From Candidatus Saganbacteria bacterium (GTDB lineage: Bacteria; Margulisbacteria; WOR-1; XYC2-FULL-46-14; WPAF01), in contig WPAF01000001.1 in assembly GCA_009772965.1 (NCBI GenBank), positions 1 through 64,000 on the forward strand: a stretch of 64,000 nucleotides of DNA. Direction: 5' to 3'. How positions within the stretch are numbered: the first letter of the stretch is position 1; each line of letters begins with the position of its first letter. The position numbers and the translations under genes were made by a program. Shown here piece after piece: positions 59,533 through 64,000 of this stretch. The notes under the pieces were generated by a model. It did not search any database. It was not told the origin of the DNA and saw nothing but the letters and a program-made list of their open reading frames with translations.

Positions 59533-60476
59533 GTTATATTTGTCTTTTCTTTTCTGTTTAGAGCCATATAATCAAACAATATCTTATGGGCAAGATAAGA
59601 TTGAAATACATCGGGAAGCTTGTTGGTCTTCCTCTTCTCAAGAATATCAGAAACAATCTTGTCTGTCATTTGACTTACATAAAGTATTTCAACTTCATGA
59701 ATATTAACATTATTTAAAATGTCTGATATAATCATTTTTTGAGATGCTTCGTATATTTTATACTCTTTCCTGCCTGATGATATTTCAATTGAGAAAACCT
59801 TTTCTTTGTTTGAGGTAGTAAATGAACACAAATGCGTATCATCCAGCAAAATAACCAAACTGCCGTAAATATCAGAATATCCTTTTCTTTTGGTTTTGAA
59901 GACTCCTTCCACGCTTGAATGAATAATCTTGTAGGTTTTTGGGCTCAACAACCAAGTCATGAGTTCAAACATATGAATACCAATACACCCCATCCCGTCG
60001 GGGAATACTGCGTTTAGGGATTTATGCTGGGCGTCTTTCATTGTCGTGTGAATATCGCGGTAAAAAGAAAACATATGCCGAGCAAAATTAATATAAACCG
60101 GAACATTCCAAGTTTTTGATAGTTTCATTATTGCTTCGTATTCTTCCAGTGTTTGGCAGAGCGGTTTTTCAGCTATTATTGCTAAGGGGGCTTTCCTTAT
60201 AACATCCTCAAGCAGTTTTCCTCTCCCTTTTGCTGTCGTGGCAATAATAACAACTGTGTTATCTGAAATGCTTTGCAGAAGCACTCCATAATCAGAAGAA
60301 AATACAAGGTTGTTTATATTTAGATTATTACTCTTGCAAAATTCAGGTACAGAAGCTAAGGCGTCTTCAGCTGTGTCATAGCACGTGATCCTATCGACAG
60401 AACTCAAATTGCTAATTGCCTGCAAATGCCTTTTGCCAATGTTTCCCGTGCCGATTAATATTATATTAGTCTTCAT
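59529..60476 (-). CDS. Gfo/Idh/MocA family oxidoreductase
   Basis: IILIGTGNIGKRHLQAISNL; AIIAEKPLCQTLEEYEAI; INFARHMFSFYRDI. Confidence 0.85.
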   Translation of the reverse strand: MKTNIILIGTGNIGKRHLQAISNLSSVDRITCYDTAEDALASVPEFCKSNNLNINNLVFSSDYGVLLQSISDNTVVIIATTAKGRGKLLEDVIRKAPLAIIAEKPLCQTLEEYEAIMKLSKTWNVPVYINFARHMFSFYRDIHTTMKDAQHKSLNAVFPDGMGCIGIHMFELMTWLLSPKTYKIIHSSVEGVFKTKRKGYSDIYGSLVILLDDTHLCSFTTSNKEKVFSIEISSGRKEYKIYEASQKMIISDILNNVNIHEVEILYVSQMTDKIVSDILEKRKTNKLPDVFQSYLAHKILFDYMALNRKEKTNIT

Positions 60477-61419
60477 AATTGAATATCCTATTTACTGATT
60501 TTGCCAGGTCGATTTGTTGATCGATATCAGGCAAATTGCTGTAATCCTTGTCGATTAAAATACTTTTGACCATTTTATAAAGACCTGGTTTGTGTCTTTG
60601 GTCATCATTATCCGGCATGTCGATGTTCACCCATGAAAACTGATCCTTTTTGCAAAATTGCAATTCCTCCAGAGGAGACAACTTATAGCGCCCCGTTTTG
60701 GTTGAAATTTCTATGTTCCATCTTCCGCCGCCAGCCCAGGTAGAAAAATAACTAAATAGACATTCTGATGTTTTTCCACATCCAACAAAGACATTCCCGC
60801 TTGGATGGCGTTCCCACGTGCCATCTCTCATTACGGTTAACTCCACAGGCAGCCCAACAAGGTAAAAAGCCGTATCTATAACATGCGTCGAATTAGCAAG
60901 TCCCCATCGTTTAAGAACCTGGGGCGATTTTGGCGAACTAAAAATGTCTTTCTCGCGGTCAGTAAAATCAAAAAACGCAGCTACTGGCCCGCCATCAGCA
61001 GAAATCTTTTCCTTTAGGATCAACACAGAATTATAAAACCTGCGATTATAAGCTATCCGAAAAATCACATCCGCGTTAATTTTCTTTTTTATTTCCTGAA
61101 ACTCAAAAAGATTAAGGGCGCCCGGCTTTTCCACTAAAATATTTTTGTACCCTTTTTCCAAACACGCACAACTAACCTCTTTAAGCGACTCAACGGCTGA
61201 AGCAATAATGACCAGGTCAGCCGCTTTTGGACTAAAGTTCTTCAAAGCCTCGACTCCACCCCCAAAACCGGTCGCGCCATATTTTTCAGCAAGTTTGACT
61301 GCTTTCTCCTGGTTGCGTCCGATAACCGAAACCTGGCACCCGAAGGCCCGCAGCACTTTGAGATATTCTTCGGCCATATAGTCAGAGCCGAACAATATGA
61401 CGTTTTGCTTAGACATCAA
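60466..61419 (-). CDS. Gfo/Idh/MocA family oxidoreductase (divergent dinucleotide motif)
   Basis: ILVEKPGALNLFEFQEI; RIAYNRRFYNSV; N-terminal VILFGSDYMAEEYLKVL in place of GxGxxG. Confidence 0.75.
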   Translation of the reverse strand: MMSKQNVILFGSDYMAEEYLKVLRAFGCQVSVIGRNQEKAVKLAEKYGATGFGGGVEALKNFSPKAADLVIIASAVESLKEVSCACLEKGYKNILVEKPGALNLFEFQEIKKKINADVIFRIAYNRRFYNSVLILKEKISADGGPVAAFFDFTDREKDIFSSPKSPQVLKRWGLANSTHVIDTAFYLVGLPVELTVMRDGTWERHPSGNVFVGCGKTSECLFSYFSTWAGGGRWNIEISTKTGRYKLSPLEELQFCKKDQFSWVNIDMPDNDDQRHKPGLYKMVKSILIDKDYSNLPDIDQQIDLAKSVNRIFNYED

Positions 61420-62269
61420 TAAACCCTCTCAATTTCTCACGAGCTTTCTTTTCGCTTTCAAATATCCGTTTCTGCCCATCTCCAATAATTTGAGACACAA
61501 CTTTAATTGTCTTGGATAATTTATCCATACCTTGGACTTCAACACTGCTGGCCTGATCCGTTCCCCACATACTATGATCCAGTGTTATATGCCTTTCTAC
61601 CACCACCACACCCAAGGAAGCCGCCACTGCTGTGGACTCTAAGCCATATTCATGTCCACTGTATCCAACAAGACAATTATATCTTTCCTTAAACTTTGGT
61701 ATCATCCGAAGATTTAACTCATCATACCTTGCTGGATAAGAAGAATTGCAGTGCAAAAGCACATATTGAGAAGCAAATTCATCTAATATTTCAACTGCCT
61801 TGTCAATTTCTTCGATATCACTCATGCCCGTTGAAAGAATAATCGGCAATTTTGAATTACAAGCTTCCTTCAGAAGCTCATGATGTGTCAAATGGGCGGA
61901 AGGGATTTTAATAAAAGGCAAATTATAATTCACAGCAAAGCGCAAGCTATCAACATCCCATACCGAAAGTGACCAATCAAGTGGTTTTTCCCTACAGTAT
62001 TGATCAATATAATCATACTCCTTCTTGCCAAACTCCAATTTGTGTTTATATTCCAAATAAGTCATTTCCCCCCAGGGTGTTTTTCGTATTACACTTTTTT
62101 GCTTTTCAGGAACACATATATCTGGATTTCTTTTTTGAAATTTAACGCAATCCCAGGAACAGGCAAAAGTTGCATCTATCAATTGCTTGGCGATCTGCAG
62201 ATCGCCATTATGATTAATGCCAACTTCAGCTATCAAATAAGGCCTTATTAACTCATTAAAATTTCTCAT
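61409..62269 (-). CDS. NeuB-family synthase lacking the SAF domain
   Basis: LIAEVGINHNGDLQIAKQLIDATFACSWDCVKFQKRNPD; VLLHCNSSYPARYDELNLRMI; GYSGHEYGLESTAVAASLGVVVVERHITLDHSMWGTDQASSVE; ends at about 286 aa. Confidence 0.88.
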   Translation of the reverse strand: MRNFNELIRPYLIAEVGINHNGDLQIAKQLIDATFACSWDCVKFQKRNPDICVPEKQKSVIRKTPWGEMTYLEYKHKLEFGKKEYDYIDQYCREKPLDWSLSVWDVDSLRFAVNYNLPFIKIPSAHLTHHELLKEACNSKLPIILSTGMSDIEEIDKAVEILDEFASQYVLLHCNSSYPARYDELNLRMIPKFKERYNCLVGYSGHEYGLESTAVAASLGVVVVERHITLDHSMWGTDQASSVEVQGMDKLSKTIKVVSQIIGDGQKRIFESEKKAREKLRGFIDV

Positions 62270-62291
62270 TTTTTCTACCGCCTTCTTATAT

Positions 62292-63350
62292 TTATTTCAC
62301 CAAATTTCCGACTAATTTCATATCACACTCATTAGTGCATTTTATATCTGGAGAAAGATCAAAATGGTCATTTCTCAATTTGCGATACTTTTCACCATTC
62401 CAGATATTAAAAAGCGATTCCTCCTTAGCGTCACCCAAAATGATTTCGTTATTGAAATCCTCCATGCACATCGCTGCTTCACCATTGGATTTTATAGTCA
62501 TCGACATCCAGGGATGTTGGCAGTATTCGGACCAGTGCACCGATTTGGTGCCATGATAATCTTCCCTGTACCACTGCTGGTCTTCGCTTTTTAAATAAAT
62601 ATAAACATCCAGACCCTTAAAGGCTTCTTTCAACCTTTCATATTCCACTTTTTGTGTTTCAAGATTAAGATCCAGCATGGTAATAATGACGGTGACCCTA
62701 TATTTTCTTTCCTTTTTTAGCTCCAGCAATCTCAATATTTTTTTGTAACTATCCGTAAAATTAGAGGCCTGACCCCTTATCTGCTTATGTAGCATGTCAT
62801 CCACCGTCTCGATCGAATACTTTATATAATCCAAACCGTTTTCGAACATTTGGACGGTCTTATCAATGCTGATGTTGGCCGGATTGCAGCTAAAATATGA
62901 AAAGAAACCTTTATTTGAAAGTATCTTTACATATTCCGCCATGTTCTTGTCGAGAAGAGGATCGCCGTAGCCATGCAGTTGTATCACCTTTGGAATAATG
63001 TAAAGGAAAAAGTGATTTTCGCTCATGCTATTTTTGAGAATCCCATATTGCTGACCCACAAACGCTTCCCACTTTTGCCACCTTTCCGCAGGGAACGGTT
63101 TCAGCTGGTCAACTATGTTTATGAATGTTTCTTTGTCGATAGTTTCGACAGAGCGTGTCATCATCGTGGTGCGGGGACACATCTTACAGCGCATGTTACA
63201 TGCATTGGTTGTTTCGATATTATAAATGATCGGATCCTGACTGCGTTTTTCCTCTAATTCATTAAAAATGTCTTTTTTATCGAACTTCTCTCCTTTTAAT
63301 AGCCGTTTTTTCAATTCATGAACCCTCATAAAAAATTCAATATCAAACAT
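62292..63350 (-). CDS. Radical SAM protein with SPASM-like C-terminus
   Basis: NIETTNACNMRCKMCPRTTMMTR (CxxxCxxC); CQHPWMSMTIKSNGEAAMCMED...CTNECD. Confidence 0.87.
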   Translation of the reverse strand: MFDIEFFMRVHELKKRLLKGEKFDKKDIFNELEEKRSQDPIIYNIETTNACNMRCKMCPRTTMMTRSVETIDKETFINIVDQLKPFPAERWQKWEAFVGQQYGILKNSMSENHFFLYIIPKVIQLHGYGDPLLDKNMAEYVKILSNKGFFSYFSCNPANISIDKTVQMFENGLDYIKYSIETVDDMLHKQIRGQASNFTDSYKKILRLLELKKERKYRVTVIITMLDLNLETQKVEYERLKEAFKGLDVYIYLKSEDQQWYREDYHGTKSVHWSEYCQHPWMSMTIKSNGEAAMCMEDFNNEIILGDAKEESLFNIWNGEKYRKLRNDHFDLSPDIKCTNECDMKLVGNLVK

Positions 63351-63374
63351 CTCTATCCTCCCATAGCAACGTAT

Positions 63375-64000
63375 TTATACAATTGTTATCCCACCATCAA
63401 CAACTAAAACAGAACCCGTCATATACGATGATTTGTCAGAGCATAAAAGCTCGACTAATCCATTAAGCTCATTTTTTTGCATCATTCTTTTCATGGGGGT
63501 AAACTTGCTATATTCTTCAATAAATTCAGCATCTTGCTGATGCTCAATCCCTCCAGGTGCGATACAATTCACCCTCACGCGCGGGCCAAGATGAGCTGCC
63601 AAATGCCTGGTAAGTTGTATGACTGCTCCTTTCGAAATTGAATAACCAATGTGTTTTTCTCTGCCTTTATACAAACCTGGCCTAGGTGATACAAGCCCAT
63701 ACATAGAAGATAAGTTGGTTATAGCTTTTGCCGATTTATTCTTGGCGAACTCTCTGCAAACCGAAAACAGAGAAACAACATTTACTAGAAGAAACTTCTC
63801 GATGCTGGCAAGACTAACTTCAAATAATGAGTTTTCATGAGTATTACTGCCCTTAACATGATCATTCATGCCAAAACAATTAACTAAATATTCTGCTTGA
63901 TTATTGGCAAACCATTCCTTCACAAAACTTTCTTGGCTAAAATCGTGGCCAAAACGAAGGGACAACTTAACCACCTCATATGATTTACTTAAAGATGGAA
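63375..64000 (-). CDS. Short-chain dehydrogenase/reductase, 5' truncated by the window edge
   Basis: YLVNCFGMND; TNLSSMYGLVSPRPG; YSISKGAVIQLTRHLAAHLGPRVRVNCIAPGG; SYMTGSVLVVDGG. Reading frame stays open from the GTG at 63974 to 64000 and the N-terminal TGxxxGIG is missing. Confidence 0.85.
   Translation of the reverse strand, partial: PSLSKSYEVVKLSLRFGHDFSQESFVKEWFANNQAEYLVNCFGMNDHVKGSNTHENSLFEVSLASIEKFLLVNVVSLFSVCREFAKNKSAKAITNLSSMYGLVSPRPGLYKGREKHIGYSISKGAVIQLTRHLAAHLGPRVRVNCIAPGGIEHQQDAEFIEEYSKFTPMKRMMQKNELNGLVELLCSDKSSYMTGSVLVVDGGITIV

Noticed and set aside
63375-63974. Complete 199-aa SDR starting at GTG 63974
   Set aside because: Frame is open to the window end and the N-terminal Rossmann motif is missing; it is a truncated gene.
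1-64000. CRISPR arrays, tRNA/rRNA genes, transposons, phage genes, toxin-antitoxin pairs
   Set aside because: None recognised on reading; no regularly spaced repeats or transposase motifs were seen.

Overview
The window is almost entirely one strand-coherent (minus) surface-polysaccharide biosynthesis locus. About 58 CDSs run head-to-tail, many with short overlaps, and the largest gap is about 81 bp. Transcription order runs from high to low coordinates. The gene content is a lipid-linked glycan pathway: a WecA/MraY-type polyprenyl-phosphate sugar-1-P transferase; many GT2, GT4 and GT-C glycosyltransferases; an O-antigen ligase/polymerase; a DPPR-synthase-type UbiA prenyltransferase; and a geranylgeranyl-reductase-type flavoenzyme. 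It also contains a large nucleotide-sugar toolbox: eight epimerase/RmlD-type SDRs (one resembling plant GDP-mannose 3,5-epimerase), a carbamoyltransferase, a sugar C-methyltransferase and two DegT aminotransferases. There is also a nonulosonic-acid-like set: LegB-like dehydratase, NeuC, NeuB, a second SAF-less NeuB, NeuA and NeuD. Two divergent KdsB-like CMP-transferases occur without any Kdo synthesis genes. The most unusual observations are: (1) three CMP-acid transferases and two NeuB-type synthases, with both KdsB-like proteins sharing non-canonical substrate motifs; (2) several domain fusions (CBS-SDR, GT2-MDR, MDR-Gfo/Idh); (3) a 30-nt SDR gene-start relic upstream of a methyltransferase; (4) a textbook promoter placed so that the geranylgeranyl reductase mRNA would be leaderless; (5) a probable ACG or mutated start on a GT-C gene. 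No flippase, ABC exporter, tRNA, rRNA, CRISPR or transposase was recognised. Function calls come from reading motifs and remembered family features; no database search was run.
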